64,000 bases of DNA, taken from NCBI GenBank assembly GCA_026410415.1, contig JAPMLR010000001.1:248001-312000 (forward strand), given 5' to 3'. Position numbers and translations under genes: made by a program. Source of the DNA: Denitratimonas yunnanensis (SeqCode). GTDB taxonomy: Bacteria > Pseudomonadota > Gammaproteobacteria > Xanthomonadales > Xanthomonadaceae. A model generated the notes under the pieces. The model did not search any database, had not been told where the DNA came from, and saw only the letters and a list, made by a program, of their open reading frames with translations. This document shows positions 51,516-61,921 of this stretch, piece by piece (the first letter of the stretch is position 1; every line of letters begins with the position of its first letter).

Positions 51516-52334
51516 ATGACGAGAGAGCAATTCGGGCGTGTAGAGGAAATCTGTACGTTCTTCCGCCAGTTTGGCGGTACGGATTTTCCCTACCTGGAGC
51601 ATCACTTCCGCCGTTTCCGCGCCACGGTGGACGAGCTGTGCACCGGATGGTCTCCGAGTCTGGGAAGCCGTGTTTTGGACGTCGGCGCGCATTGGCTGCA
51701 TCAGACCGCACTGCTGTGGTCGGCCGGCTATGACGTGACGGCAGTGGATTTGCCGTCCACCTTCGAGACCGATTGGGTCAGGAATGCGGCAGCGCGGATG
51801 GACGTGGACTTGGTGCCGGTGTCCAATCTTTCCGATCCGATCGAGCTGGCGCGGCTGGCGGACGATTCGTTTGATCTGATGCTGTTCTCGGAAATCATCG
51901 AGCACATCACCTTCAATCCAGTGCGGTTCTGGTCGGAGATTTACCGCATCGTTCGCCCTGGCGGGCGCATCGTCATCACCACGCCGAACTACTACTCGCC
52001 GTATTCACGCGCCTGGGATCTTCGACGTTTCTTCACCGGCTTCGGTGGTGGCATCACGGTGGACGAAATCCTTTCGCAGAACACGTATGCGCACCACTGG
52101 AAGGAGTTCAGCGCGAAGGAGCTGATCTATTACTTCGCGCGCCTCTCACCGGACTTCAATACGGTCAAGGCCAGGCACTTCCCGTCGTTCGACCAGGTAC
52201 CGCCTCGGATCGGTCGTCTGGCACGCTGGGCCTATGCACTCAAGCGCCGCGATCCGGCGCAGCACGCCAACATCTATCTCGAAGTGGAAATCGCGCGAAA
52301 GGACAAGGGAATCGTCGTCGTCCCTGGCTGGTAA
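51516..52334 (+). CDS. Class I SAM-dependent methyltransferase
   Basis: 272-residue Rossmann-fold methyltransferase. Motif I reads SRVLDVGAHWLHQT, in which the usual GxGxG is degenerate (GAHWLH); motif II acidic residue is in VTAVDLPSTFE; post-motif SEIIEHITFNPVRFWSEIYRIVRPGGRIVITTPN is well conserved. The start is ATG 51516, behind AAGGAAG. The type resembles methyltransferases of polysaccharide or lipid clusters, but no such cluster surrounds it. It follows gyrA by 113 bases and converges with rapZ. Substrate unknown. Confidence 0.8.
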   Translation: MTREQFGRVEEICTFFRQFGGTDFPYLEHHFRRFRATVDELCTGWSPSLGSRVLDVGAHWLHQTALLWSAGYDVTAVDLPSTFETDWVRNAAARMDVDLVPVSNLSDPIELARLADDSFDLMLFSEIIEHITFNPVRFWSEIYRIVRPGGRIVITTPNYYSPYSRAWDLRRFFTGFGGGITVDEILSQNTYAHHWKEFSAKELIYYFARLSPDFNTVKARHFPSFDQVPPRIGRLARWAYALKRRDPAQHANIYLEVEIARKDKGIVVVPGW

Positions 52335-52343
52335 ACCGCCGCA

Positions 52344-53222
52344 TCACTCCAATTCGCGATGGAAGGTCACCACGCGGCTGCGCCCCTGATTGCGCCAATG
52401 GCCGGCCAGCCATTCGGCGCAATGCACCGAGCGGTGTCGTCCCCCCGTACAACCGAAGGCAAGGGTGACATAGCTTCGCGAATCGCTTTCGAACTGCGGC
52501 AACCAGTGGTCGAGGAAGCCCGATACGTGAGCAAGGTAATCGGTCACCTGGGGCTGTGTCGCGAAAAAATCCCGTACCGGGGCATCGCGGCCGGAAAGCG
52601 GTCGCAGGCGCGGATCCCAATGCGGGTTCGGCAGACAGCGCACGTCGAACACGAAATCCGCATCGCCCGGTACGCCATGCCGGTAAGCGAACGACTGCAC
52701 CAGCAACGAGAGCCCGGGTTGCGCATCCGTTGCCAGCTCGGTGACGACCCAGCGGCGCAACTGGTGCACGTTCATCTGACTGCTGTCGAGCACGCGATCG
52801 GCGATCGCAGCCAGCGGACGCAGGCGCTCGCGTTCCAGCGCGATGGCATCGGCCAATGGCAACCCGCCGCCACTCAGCGGGTGGCGACGGCGGGTTTCGC
52901 TGTAGCGTCGAATCAACACTTCATCGTCGGTATCCAGAAAGACCAACTCGTGCTGGTAGCCCATGCCCCCGACTTGAGCGAGCGAATGGGGCAATCGGGT
53001 CAGACCTTCCGGCCGGTTGCGCACATCGATGCCGACGGCAAGACGAGGTGGTGCTTCGCTGCCTGCGGAGATGCTCGCGACGAAACCGGGAAGCAGCTCC
53101 GCCGGCAGGTTGTCGACACAGTAGTAATCCAGATCTTCGAGCGTACGCAGCACCACGCTCTTGCCCGAACCGGAAAGGCCGCTGACGATCAGCAATGCAG
53201 GGGATGGGGAGCGATTGGTCAT
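52344..53222 (-). CDS. rapZ: RNase adapter protein RapZ
   Basis: Binds small RNAs (GlmZ in E. coli) and directs RNase E to them, tuning GlmS and hexosamine supply. The 292-residue protein has the Walker A motif GLSGSGKS (residues 15-22), [13 protein letters not shown], the second nucleotide site region [22 protein letters not shown], and the C-terminal RNA-binding domain with [18 protein letters not shown]. Same size as E. coli YhbJ (284). Its ATG overlaps the hprK stop (ATGA), so the two are coupled. Confidence 0.95.
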   Translation of the reverse strand: MTNRSPSPALLIVSGLSGSGKSVVLRTLEDLDYYCVDNLPAELLPGFVASISAGSEAPPRLAVGIDVRNRPEGLTRLPHSLAQVGGMGYQHELVFLDTDDEVLIRRYSETRRRHPLSGGGLPLADAIALERERLRPLAAIADRVLDSSQMNVHQLRRWVVTELATDAQPGLSLLVQSFAYRHGVPGDADFVFDVRCLPNPHWDPRLRPLSGRDAPVRDFFATQPQVTDYLAHVSGFLDHWLPQFESDSRSYVTLAFGCTGGRHRSVHCAEWLAGHWRNQGRSRVVTFHRELE

Positions 53223-54169
53223 GGCTGCTGCAAGCGGCGCATCTGGTGCGCCTGTCGGTCGATGAAGGTCTGTGCGGCATCGAAGCCTTTGCTCTTGAGT
53301 ACGTGCGCACGTACTGCGGCTTCGGCCAGCACGGCGAGGTTGCGTCCGGCGGCAACGGGCAGGGTGATCTGCGGAATGTCCAGGTCGAGCACACGCCGAC
53401 TGCCGAGGTCACCGTAGAGACGATCCACTTCGCAGGCCAGCTCCTGGCGCTGCAAGTGCACGATCAGGCGCAGGTATTTGTTGCGTTTGACGGCGGTGTC
53501 GCCATACATCTCGCGGATGTTGAGGATGCCGATGCCACGCACCTCCAGCAGATCCTGGAGCATTTCGGGGCAGGTGCCGTCGAGCATGTCCGGAGCGATC
53601 TGGGTGAACTCGGGCGCGTCGTCGGCGACGAGGCGATGCCCGCGCGAGATCAGTTCCAGCGCCAGCTCGCTCTTGCCCAGGCCCGACTCGCCGGTGAGCA
53701 ATACCCCGATGGAGTGCACCTCCATGAACACGCCGTGCAAGGTGACACGTGGCGCGAGCGCACGCGCGAGGTGGTACTGGAAATAGGTGAGCAGCTCGTG
53801 CCCGCGCCGGTCGGATACCCACAACGGCGTGTCCGATTCGTTGGCGGCGTCACGCAGATCGTCGGGGGCATCGCGGTCCTTGGTGATGACCAGAGCCAAC
53901 GGCGTGTCGTTGACGATGCGCGCAAGCGATTCCCAGCGCTGGCGCTGATCGAGCCCATCGAGGTAATTCAGCTCCTCGCTTCCGACGATCTGCACCTTGT
54001 TGGCGTGAATCGTGTTCAGATAGCCGGCCAGTGCCGGGCGGCGGGCGAGGTGATCGCCGGACTCGAGGACGCGATCCTGGCCGCGCTGACCTGCAATCCA
54101 GCGCAGGCCCAGACGCTGTTCGAGCTGCTCGAACAATTCGCGGGCGGTGATGCGGGTGGCATTGGACAT
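53219..54169 (-). CDS. hprK: HPr kinase/phosphorylase
   Basis: Phosphorylates HPr at the regulatory serine and removes it again, linking PTS state to regulation. The 316-residue protein starts at ATG 54169. Domain order: N-terminal domain with [15 protein letters not shown], then a kinase domain with [30 protein letters not shown] (P-loop about residues 160-167), VADDAPEF, and the HPrK signature [16 protein letters not shown]. In proteobacteria HprK sits with ptsN, rpoN and rapZ as here. No ptsH is in the window. Confidence 0.94.
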   Translation of the reverse strand: MSNATRITARELFEQLEQRLGLRWIAGQRGQDRVLESGDHLARRPALAGYLNTIHANKVQIVGSEELNYLDGLDQRQRWESLARIVNDTPLALVITKDRDAPDDLRDAANESDTPLWVSDRRGHELLTYFQYHLARALAPRVTLHGVFMEVHSIGVLLTGESGLGKSELALELISRGHRLVADDAPEFTQIAPDMLDGTCPEMLQDLLEVRGIGILNIREMYGDTAVKRNKYLRLIVHLQRQELACEVDRLYGDLGSRRVLDLDIPQITLPVAAGRNLAVLAEAAVRAHVLKSKGFDAAQTFIDRQAHQMRRLQQP

Positions 54170-54285
54170 GGATGAACGATACAGCGGGAAGAGCGGCAAG
54201 TATGGCGCTTCTTCATGAAGGCAGTGTGGCCAGTATCCGCGGCAACCCGAGGCAGGACAGTGCCGGGTGCTGGTGATTCTTGCGG

Positions 54286-54759
54286 CTATGCAGCCAGATG
54301 CGCGATCTGCCAGTCGGACAATGCGCTGTAAAGCTCGCTGTCATTGCCGGCATGGCGCAGCTGGCTGCAGAAATCCGCATCGCTGAACATCTGCGCCAGT
54401 TGCGAAAGAAGCATCAGGTGTTGCTGGGTGAGATGCTCCGGCACCACGAGCGCGAATACCAGGTCCACGGGCTGCCCGTCGCTGGCGTCGAAAGGCAGGG
54501 CATCGGTCAGTTTCAGGAACGCACCGGCTGGTGTCGTGAGGCCGGCGATGCGTCCATGCGGGATGGCGACACCGTGCCCCAGGCCAGTGGAGCCGAGACG
54601 TTCGCGCAGGCAGAGACTGTCGTATATCCGGCGTTCCAGTTCGGGGTTGTCGCCAGGCTGCACCAACGCGGCGGCGGCCAGTTCCAGAAGTCGCTTCTTG
54701 CTGGTGGCACGTGCGTCCGCGTGGACCCGCGAGGGTGCCAGAAGGTCGATGAGGTGCAT
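54286..54759 (-). CDS. ptsN: Nitrogen-PTS EIIA component (EIIA-Ntr)
   Basis: Regulatory phosphocarrier of the nitrogen PTS that affects potassium transport, sigma-54 functions and stringent response through protein contacts. The 157-residue protein has the phosphorylatable His68 in [15 protein letters not shown], corresponding to His73 of E. coli PtsN, and [26 protein letters not shown]. It is part of the rpoN-hpf-ptsN-hprK-rapZ string, in the normal position. Confidence 0.95.
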   Translation of the reverse strand: MHLIDLLAPSRVHADARATSKKRLLELAAAALVQPGDNPELERRIYDSLCLRERLGSTGLGHGVAIPHGRIAGLTTPAGAFLKLTDALPFDASDGQPVDLVFALVVPEHLTQQHLMLLSQLAQMFSDADFCSQLRHAGNDSELYSALSDWQIAHLAA

Positions 54760-54783
54760 GGAGGATGGCCCTGTTTTTTTTGA

Positions 54784-54813
54784 GCGGGAACGATGCGATC
54801 GGCACGTTCCCGC
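54784..54813 (-). repeat. Hairpin between hpf and ptsN
   Basis: GCGGGAACG (54784-54792) and CGTTCCCGC (54805-54813) form a perfect 9-bp stem, with an inner TGC/GCA extension in the 12-base loop. On the minus strand it is followed by an A-run rather than a U-run, so it is unlikely to be an intrinsic terminator for this operon; processing or stabilisation of the transcript is possible. Confidence 0.5.
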
Positions 54814-54856
54814 CCGGTTTCCACAACTTGCCCGAGGTGGCGGAGTGCCTCGGTGG

Positions 54857-55180
54857 TCAGCCGACTTCGGCTGTGCGGATGCTCTGGTCGGAACGGTGGT
54901 GGGTCTGCTTTTCCTTGTGCTTGAGTACCTGACGGTCGAGCTTGTCGATCAGCAGGTCGATTGCTGCGTACATGTCCTCATCCGAAGCTTCCGCATGGAT
55001 CGTGTGGCCGGACAGGTTGATCGTTGCATCCACTTTCTTGAGCAGACGCTCCACCGAGAGGGTGATGCGGCCGTCGATCAGCTTTTCGGAATGGCGTTCC
55101 AGCCTGTCCAGCTTGGAAAGTACGGCGTCCTTCAATGCCGGGGTGACTTCGATCTGGTGGCCGACGATCTCGATACGCAT
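54857..55180 (-). CDS. hpf: Ribosome hibernation promoting factor (Hpf)
   Basis: Binds 30S subunits in stationary phase and promotes dimerisation to 100S ribosomes. The 107-residue short form starts at ATG 55180: MRIEIVGHQIEVTPALKDAV, SEKLIDGRITLSVERLLKKVDATINLSG, and DEDMYAAIDLLIDKLDRQVLKHKEK, all conserved. It follows rpoN, the conserved neighbour across proteobacteria, and sigma-54 gene and hpf likely share a transcript, though a gap of about 110 bases lies between. Confidence 0.95.
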   Translation of the reverse strand: MRIEIVGHQIEVTPALKDAVLSKLDRLERHSEKLIDGRITLSVERLLKKVDATINLSGHTIHAEASDEDMYAAIDLLIDKLDRQVLKHKEKQTHHRSDQSIRTAEVG

Positions 55181-55289
55181 GGCAAAACTCCTCGTGACTG
55201 CCTTTCGGCGAATGCGCGGCGGTACCCGCACGCAGGTTCTCAATAGCCCAGATGGCGTTAAACAAAAGTAAATGCAAGGGAGATCGGGA

Positions 55290-56723
55290 TCATTTCAGGC
55301 GCTGGCGTTCGTTGGATGAGGAGATGTTCATGCCTTCTCGATATTTTGCCACGGTACGCCGCGCCACCGTTACGCCTTCGCGTTCCAGAGCCTGGACCAG
55401 GGCGGCATCGGAAAGTGGCTTGCGCGGGTTCTCCTGCTCGATCAATCGGCGGATCATGGCCTGGATCGCGGTGCTGGAGGCGCTGCCGCCATCGGCGGTT
55501 GCCAGGCTGGACGAGAAAAAGTGCTTGAACTCGAAGGTGCCACGCGGCGTGTGCAGGTACTTGCGCGTGGTGACGCGCGATATCGTGGATTCGTGCAGAT
55601 CCAGTTCTTCGGCGACCTCACGCAGTACCAGCGGGCGCATCGCCTCGGGTCCGAAATCGAGGAAGCCGGTCTGGTGTCGCACGATGCACTCGGCGACGCG
55701 CAGCACGGTATCGGCGCGGGTCTCAAGGCTCTTGATCAGCCAGCGTGCTTCCTGCAATTGGCCGCGCAGATAGGTCGAATCGCTCTTGCAGGCCACGCCG
55801 ATCAACGATTCGTAATGACGGTTGATGCCAAGTCGCTGGCGGCAACCGGGGCCAAGTTGTACCTGCCAGGTGCCGCGGCGACGCACCACATAGGCATCCG
55901 GTGCAATGTATTCGGGCGTGGCTCTGGCATAGCCCGAGCCCGGGCGCGGGTCGAGCGAACGCACGAGGGTGACCGCTTCATGCATGAGTTCGGACGCAAC
56001 CCCGAGCTGTACTGCCAAGCGCTCCGGGCCGAGCTTGGCGAGCGATTCCAGGTGTTGGGCAACCACGTGTCTGGCCAGTTCCACCACGGCGCTGGGTTCA
56101 CTCGGGGAAAGCTGGATATCGAGGCATTCGGACAGCGATCGCGCACCGACACCGGGCGGGTCGAAGTGCTGGATGCGGTGCAGCACTGTTTCGATTTCGT
56201 CCAGTTCGGCATCAATCTCCGGATGCAGGCCGTCGCGCAGGGCGTCCAGCGTTTCGCCGAGGTAGCCGTCTTCCCCGATGGATTCGATCAGGGTTACCGC
56301 AATGGCGCGGTCACGCGTCGACATCGGGGTGAGATTGAGCTGCCACAGCAGGTGATCCTGGAGGTCCTCCTCGCCACCCGCGAGGATGGTCTCGCGTTCG
56401 TCGTCGCCTTCACTGCCGGGAGCGGCGCCGGAGCCACGGCCATAGTCGTCCAGGTCCCAATCGGGCACGTCGAGTTCGTAGTCCTCGCCTGGGGCTTCGT
56501 CGCCGCGCTCATCCGCAGGTGTCTGCGCGGCGTCATCGTGTGAGGGGGGCTCCGGTCCCGGCATCGCCTCATCCGGGCGTTCCAGCAGTGGATTGGATTC
56601 GAGCGCCTGCGAGATTTCCGTTTCCAGTTCGACGCTCGACAATTGCAGCAGCCGGATCGCCTGACGTAGTTGCGGCGTCAGGGTCAGGCTCTGACCGAGG
56701 CGAAGTTGCAGGGTGGGCTTCAA
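55290..56723 (-). CDS. rpoN: RNA polymerase sigma-54 factor
   Basis: Sigma factor for -24/-12 promoters with enhancer-binding activators. The 477-residue protein has region I rich in Gln and Leu (MKPTLQLRLGQSLTLTPQLRQAIRLLQLS), an acidic region II of about 75 residues, a core-binding domain with LQDHLLWQLNL and FDPPGVGARSLSECL, and the C-terminal RpoN box ARRTVAKYRE. It follows lptB by 8 bases, the standard arrangement. Confidence 0.97.
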   Translation of the reverse strand: MKPTLQLRLGQSLTLTPQLRQAIRLLQLSSVELETEISQALESNPLLERPDEAMPGPEPPSHDDAAQTPADERGDEAPGEDYELDVPDWDLDDYGRGSGAAPGSEGDDERETILAGGEEDLQDHLLWQLNLTPMSTRDRAIAVTLIESIGEDGYLGETLDALRDGLHPEIDAELDEIETVLHRIQHFDPPGVGARSLSECLDIQLSPSEPSAVVELARHVVAQHLESLAKLGPERLAVQLGVASELMHEAVTLVRSLDPRPGSGYARATPEYIAPDAYVVRRRGTWQVQLGPGCRQRLGINRHYESLIGVACKSDSTYLRGQLQEARWLIKSLETRADTVLRVAECIVRHQTGFLDFGPEAMRPLVLREVAEELDLHESTISRVTTRKYLHTPRGTFEFKHFFSSSLATADGGSASSTAIQAMIRRLIEQENPRKPLSDAALVQALEREGVTVARRTVAKYREGMNISSSNERQRLK

Positions 56724-56731
56724 GGGTACGG

Positions 56732-57451
56732 CTACATCCGGAAGTTGTCGCCAAGATATACCCGACGCACATCCTGATTGGCGAGCAGTTCGTCCGGATT
56801 TCCCTGCGCCAGGACCACGCCGTCGCTCAAAATGTAGGCCCGGTCGCAGATACCGAGGGTTTCGCGCACGTTGTGGTCGGTGATCAGCACGCCGATGCCG
56901 CGGGTTTTCAGGTGCTGGACGATCTTCTGGATATCACCGACGGAAATGGGATCCACGCCTGCGAATGGTTCGTCCAGGAGCATGAATCGAGGCCTCGCGG
57001 CGAGCGCGCGGGCGATCTCGACGCGGCGCCGCTCGCCGCCGGACAGGCTCGCTCCGCGTTGGTCGGCCACATGGGCCACCTGAAGCTCCTCCAATAGCGC
57101 CAGCAGCTCGTTCTCGCGGCCCTGCGCATCCAGATCGTCGCGCAGCTCCAGTACGGCCATGACGTTCTGGGCGACGCTCAGGCGCCGGAAGATAGACGGC
57201 TCCTGCGGCAGGTATCCGACACCGCGCCGTGCGCGCTGGTGCATCGGCAGGGCGGTGATGTCCTGGTTGTCGAGCAGGATGTCGCCGCCATCGGCGGCAA
57301 TCAGCCCGACGATCATGTAGAAGCAGGTGGTCTTGCCGGCGCCATTGGGGCCGAGCAGGCCGACAACTTCACCGGGCGCAACGTCCAGTCCGAAATCCTT
57401 GACGACATCGCGCGCGCGATAACGCTTGCGCAGGTGACGGGCGACGAGCAT
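56732..57451 (-). CDS. lptB: LPS export ABC ATPase LptB
   Basis: ATPase of the LptB2FGC complex that extracts lipopolysaccharide from the inner membrane. The 239-residue protein has Walker [21 protein letters not shown], signature [16 protein letters not shown], Walker [17 protein letters not shown] and the conserved [15 protein letters not shown] [19 protein letters not shown]. Its start (ATG 57451) touches the lptA stop. lptF and lptG are not in the window, as is usual. Confidence 0.97.
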   Translation of the reverse strand: MLVARHLRKRYRARDVVKDFGLDVAPGEVVGLLGPNGAGKTTCFYMIVGLIAADGGDILLDNQDITALPMHQRARRGVGYLPQEPSIFRRLSVAQNVMAVLELRDDLDAQGRENELLALLEELQVAHVADQRGASLSGGERRRVEIARALAARPRFMLLDEPFAGVDPISVGDIQKIVQHLKTRGIGVLITDHNVRETLGICDRAYILSDGVVLAQGNPDELLANQDVRRVYLGDNFRM

Positions 57452-57972
57452 CAGTCCGCCGCTGCCCGGGATTTGGGCTGGATGGTCAGGTGGATGCGTC
57501 CGCCGTCGCCGCCATCACCGGTGATGCGCCCATTGCGGGTGTCGTAGCGCACGCGTTCGCCGCGGAAGGTGTCGCGACCCTGATCGATCCGCACCGCACC
57601 GCTCAGTACCACGGTTTCCGAGGTGGTGTCGTAGTGGATCCGGCCAGCCTGTGCCTTCATCAGTACGCCGTCATCGTTTTCCTGCTGCAGCGAGGCAGGC
57701 GCACCCTCCAGGACGACTCGGGTCACTTCGCCGTCGTCGCGGCTGACCGTCGCACGCCTGGCTTCGATGCGCAGGCTGCCCTGAGTGATGACGACATCGG
57801 TCAACAAGGTGTCGCCGTTCTGCGAGATCGGGCCATCCAGACCGCTTCCGTATACTTCCAGCGGCTGGTCGCGGTCGGTGGAACGGGCGAAGGCGTTGCC
57901 GGCCACCAACAGGCAAGACAGAAGGACGAGCGAAAGCATTTCAACGGTGCAATGTCGAAGCGGGTGTTTCAT
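57451..57972 (-). CDS. lptA: LPS periplasmic bridge protein LptA
   Basis: Periplasmic jelly-roll protein that forms the bridge carrying lipopolysaccharide from LptC to LptD. 173 residues with an N-terminal signal peptide ending NAFA and the OstA core [44 protein letters not shown] and [20 protein letters not shown]. The ATG at 57972 overlaps lptC by 32 bases and gives a charged n-region (KHPLRH); an ATG at 57939, just after the lptC stop, would leave an uncharged signal peptide. Confidence 0.92.
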   Translation of the reverse strand: MKHPLRHCTVEMLSLVLLSCLLVAGNAFARSTDRDQPLEVYGSGLDGPISQNGDTLLTDVVITQGSLRIEARRATVSRDDGEVTRVVLEGAPASLQQENDDGVLMKAQAGRIHYDTTSETVVLSGAVRIDQGRDTFRGERVRYDTRNGRITGDGGDGGRIHLTIQPKSRAAAD

Positions 57973-58522
57973 AGTGGCCAGAGACCTCGTTCAGAAGCTG
58001 GAAGCGGCGCGTCTGCATGTCGGCGCGGAAACCGCGACCCTGAAGTATAGAGTGCGCCGAGGTGAACACCACGACATCGTCGCTGGCGGCTCGACGGTCC
58101 TTGGGGTACACGCTCAAGCTGTCGCCGCGGAAGGCGAGTGGCCCTTGTTCGCTTTCATCCGGGCCATCGAGCGCCACATCGCCGTTAAGCCGCAGCTCGT
58201 CGCCGTCGGCTGAAGCCCAGGCCCGAGCCGCGCGTGCAGTCCACGGCTGCGCATCCTCCGCGGGGAAAAGAAAGCGTGGCTGTTCGATCGAGATCGTGCC
58301 CAGGTGCGGGTGTCGGCTCAGCAGTGGACCGGTGACGCGGAAGGCTTCCCTGCCTTGCTCGTCGAGCGAGACCAGTTCGAAATCGACGAGGAAATAGTCG
58401 GATCGCGGCGGGCCGGTCAGCGGCGCCGGCTCATCGCTGCGATAGAGTTGCCATACCAGTGCGCTGCTGGCAGCCGCGGCCACGCACAGGACGGCGAGGG
58501 GAACCCAGCCAGGCAGCCTCAT
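57941..58522 (-). CDS. lptC: LPS export protein LptC
   Basis: Bitopic inner-membrane protein that hands lipopolysaccharide from LptB2FG to LptA. 193 residues: N-terminal membrane helix (LAVLCVAAAASSALVWQLY) and a periplasmic jelly roll with SDYFLVDFELVSLDEQG, ISIEQPRFLF and LRLNGDVALDG. The end [13 protein letters not shown] is typical of LptC. Its ATG overlaps the kdsC stop by four bases. Confidence 0.92.
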   Translation of the reverse strand: MRLPGWVPLAVLCVAAAASSALVWQLYRSDEPAPLTGPPRSDYFLVDFELVSLDEQGREAFRVTGPLLSRHPHLGTISIEQPRFLFPAEDAQPWTARAARAWASADGDELRLNGDVALDGPDESEQGPLAFRGDSLSVYPKDRRAASDDVVVFTSAHSILQGRGFRADMQTRRFQLLNEVSGHYETPASTLHR

Positions 58523-59067
58523 GTGTCGGCGTACTGGCGCAGGATCCCGGCAACCCGCTCCTGGGCATCAAGGATCAGGTCGCACAATTCCCGTGCCGCA
58601 CCGGCGCCGCCGCAGGCGTGGGTGGTCCAGTGGACGTAGGGCAGCAGCCACGGATGCGCATTGGCCGGTGCGACGGCCAATCCGACCAGAATCAGTGCCG
58701 GCAGATCGGGCAGGTCGTCCCCCATGTAGGCCACTTCGTCCGTTTGCAGCGCGAGAATCTGGCACAGCGCGCGAAGGCTGGCGCGTTTGTCGTGGCTGCC
58801 CTGATAGACGTGGCTGATGCCCAGTTCCGCCGCACGCTGGGCGACGACCTGACTTCTCCGGGCGGTAATCAGCGCCACTTCGATCCCGACATCGCGCAGG
58901 AGCTTCAGTCCCTGACCATCGAGCGCGCTGAAGGCCTTGATCTCGGTGCCGTCCGACGCCAGCCGCAGGCGGCCGTCGGTCAGGGTGCCGTCCACGTCCA
59001 GCGCCACCAGCCGGACACGCGAGGCGCGGGCACGGATCTCCTGCGGAACGTCGGCGAGGTAACTCAT
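58519..59067 (-). CDS. kdsC: KDO-8-phosphate phosphatase KdsC
   Basis: HAD-family phosphatase that releases KDO from KDO-8-phosphate. 182 residues with LVALDVDGTLTDGRL (nucleophile Asp24, acid Asp26), ALITARRSQVVAQRAAELGI and the metal site YMGDDLPDLPALILVGLAVAPANAH. Size and motifs match E. coli KdsC (188). Overlaps kdsD (ATGA) upstream and lptC downstream. Confidence 0.96.
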   Translation of the reverse strand: MSYLADVPQEIRARASRVRLVALDVDGTLTDGRLRLASDGTEIKAFSALDGQGLKLLRDVGIEVALITARRSQVVAQRAAELGISHVYQGSHDKRASLRALCQILALQTDEVAYMGDDLPDLPALILVGLAVAPANAHPWLLPYVHWTTHACGGAGAARELCDLILDAQERVAGILRQYADT

Positions 59068-60086
59068 ACAACCCGGGCACGTAGCAGGTCGTGGATATTC
59101 AGCGCGCCGACGACGCGCTGCGCATCGTCCACCACGACGACGGCAGAAATCTTGTGGTCCTCCATCATCCGTGCAGCCTCGACGGCCAGCCGCTCGGGAC
59201 CGATTGATTTCGGATCCCGGCCCATCGCATCGAGGATCGGGGCGGAACGCAGGTCTGCATCAGGATCGTCCATGGCACGACGCAAGTCGCCATCGGTGAA
59301 CACGCCCAGCAAGCGATTGTCATCATCGACCACGGCGGTCATGCCCAGACGCTTCTGGCTCATTTCCACGACCGCCTGGCTGATGGTGGCGTGTTGACTG
59401 ACGCGGGGAATCCCGTCGCCTACGTGCATGATGTCGGAGATGTGCAGCAGGAGGCGACGCCCCAGACTGCCGGCGGGATGGGAGCGAGCGAAGTCCTGAC
59501 TGGTGAAGCCACGCGCTTCGAGCATGGCGACTGCCAATGCATCGCCCATCACGAGGGCCGCCGTGGTGCTGGTGGTCGGGGCAAGCCCAAGTGGACAGGC
59601 CTCTTCCTCCACCGCGACATCGAGATGGATGTCAGCCAACCGTGCGAGGGTGGAATCGACGCGGCCGGTCATGGCGATCAGCAGGTTCCCTTGCCGCTTC
59701 AGCACCGGGACGATGGTCAATACTTCGTCGGTTTCGCCGGAATTGGACAGTGCCAGCACGACGTCGTGCTCGGTGATCATTCCCAGATCGCCGTGGCTGG
59801 CTTCGCCGGGATGCACATAGAACGACGGCGTGCCGGTAGAGGCGAGCGTGGCGGCGATCTTGCGCGCGATGTGGCCGGACTTGCCCATCCCGGTGGTCAC
59901 CACGCGCCCGCTGCAGGTGAGGATGGTGCGGCAGGCAGCGACGAAGCCCGCGTCGATATGGCTTCGCAGCGCCAGCAGGGCCTGGGCCTCGTTGTCGATC
60001 ACCTTCTGGGCACTGGCGATCAGCCTGGCGGGATTGAGTTCGGAGCTGCCGGGCGGTGGAACCAAGGGGCGGATATGGGCATTCAT
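59064..60086 (-). CDS. kdsD: D-arabinose-5-phosphate isomerase KdsD
   Basis: Interconverts ribulose-5-phosphate and arabinose-5-phosphate, the first step of KDO synthesis. The 340-residue protein has a SIS domain (VVTTGMGKSGHIARKIAATLASTGTPSF, HPGEASHGDLGMI, SNSGETDEVL) followed by two CBS domains (MHVGDGIPRVSQ to MGRDPKSIGPERL, ending NIHDLLRARVV). The ATG at 60086 is used; upstream in-frame sequence is not conserved-looking. First gene of the kds-lpt-rpoN operon. Confidence 0.96.
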   Translation of the reverse strand: MNAHIRPLVPPPGSSELNPARLIASAQKVIDNEAQALLALRSHIDAGFVAACRTILTCSGRVVTTGMGKSGHIARKIAATLASTGTPSFYVHPGEASHGDLGMITEHDVVLALSNSGETDEVLTIVPVLKRQGNLLIAMTGRVDSTLARLADIHLDVAVEEEACPLGLAPTTSTTAALVMGDALAVAMLEARGFTSQDFARSHPAGSLGRRLLLHISDIMHVGDGIPRVSQHATISQAVVEMSQKRLGMTAVVDDDNRLLGVFTDGDLRRAMDDPDADLRSAPILDAMGRDPKSIGPERLAVEAARMMEDHKISAVVVVDDAQRVVGALNIHDLLRARVV

Positions 60087-60174
60087 GTCGGAATGTGCGT
60101 CACTCGATGGGCCATTGTCGCAACGCAGCTGGCGCAACCCTGAGCCAGGTTCGGGCGGAACGGTCGTTTTGATT

Positions 60175-60180
60175 TATGAT
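60175..60180 (+). promoter_or_regulatory. Predicted -10 element of ibaG-murA
   Basis: TATGAT followed by GCGCGGCC, about 90 bases before the ibaG ATG. No strong -35. It faces the minus-strand TAGAAT at 60189-60194, so the two start regions overlap. Confidence 0.4.
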
Positions 60181-60188
60181 GCGCGGCC

Positions 60189-60194
60189 ATTCTA
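60189..60194 (-). promoter_or_regulatory. Predicted -10 element of kdsD operon
   Basis: On the minus strand TAGAAT followed by GGCCGCGC, the same 8 bases that follow the plus-strand -10. The start would lie near 60182, about 95 bases before the kdsD ATG. No clear -35. Confidence 0.4.
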
Positions 60195-60235
60195 CTCCAG
60201 CGCCTCGTTCGATCGTTCGCTGCTGCCCGGAGTAG

Positions 60236-61792
<1,557 letters not shown>

Positions 61793-61921
61793 CAACCTTC
61801 GCTGCCCGGGAGGCGTCGAATTCTCCCCGGCACTGGCAGGATCAACACGGCCGCGCCCCAGTGCCGTGCCTTCCCGGGGATTGCGGGCGGGGATGATTCG
61901 GACAGCTGTCGGGGGTGACGG

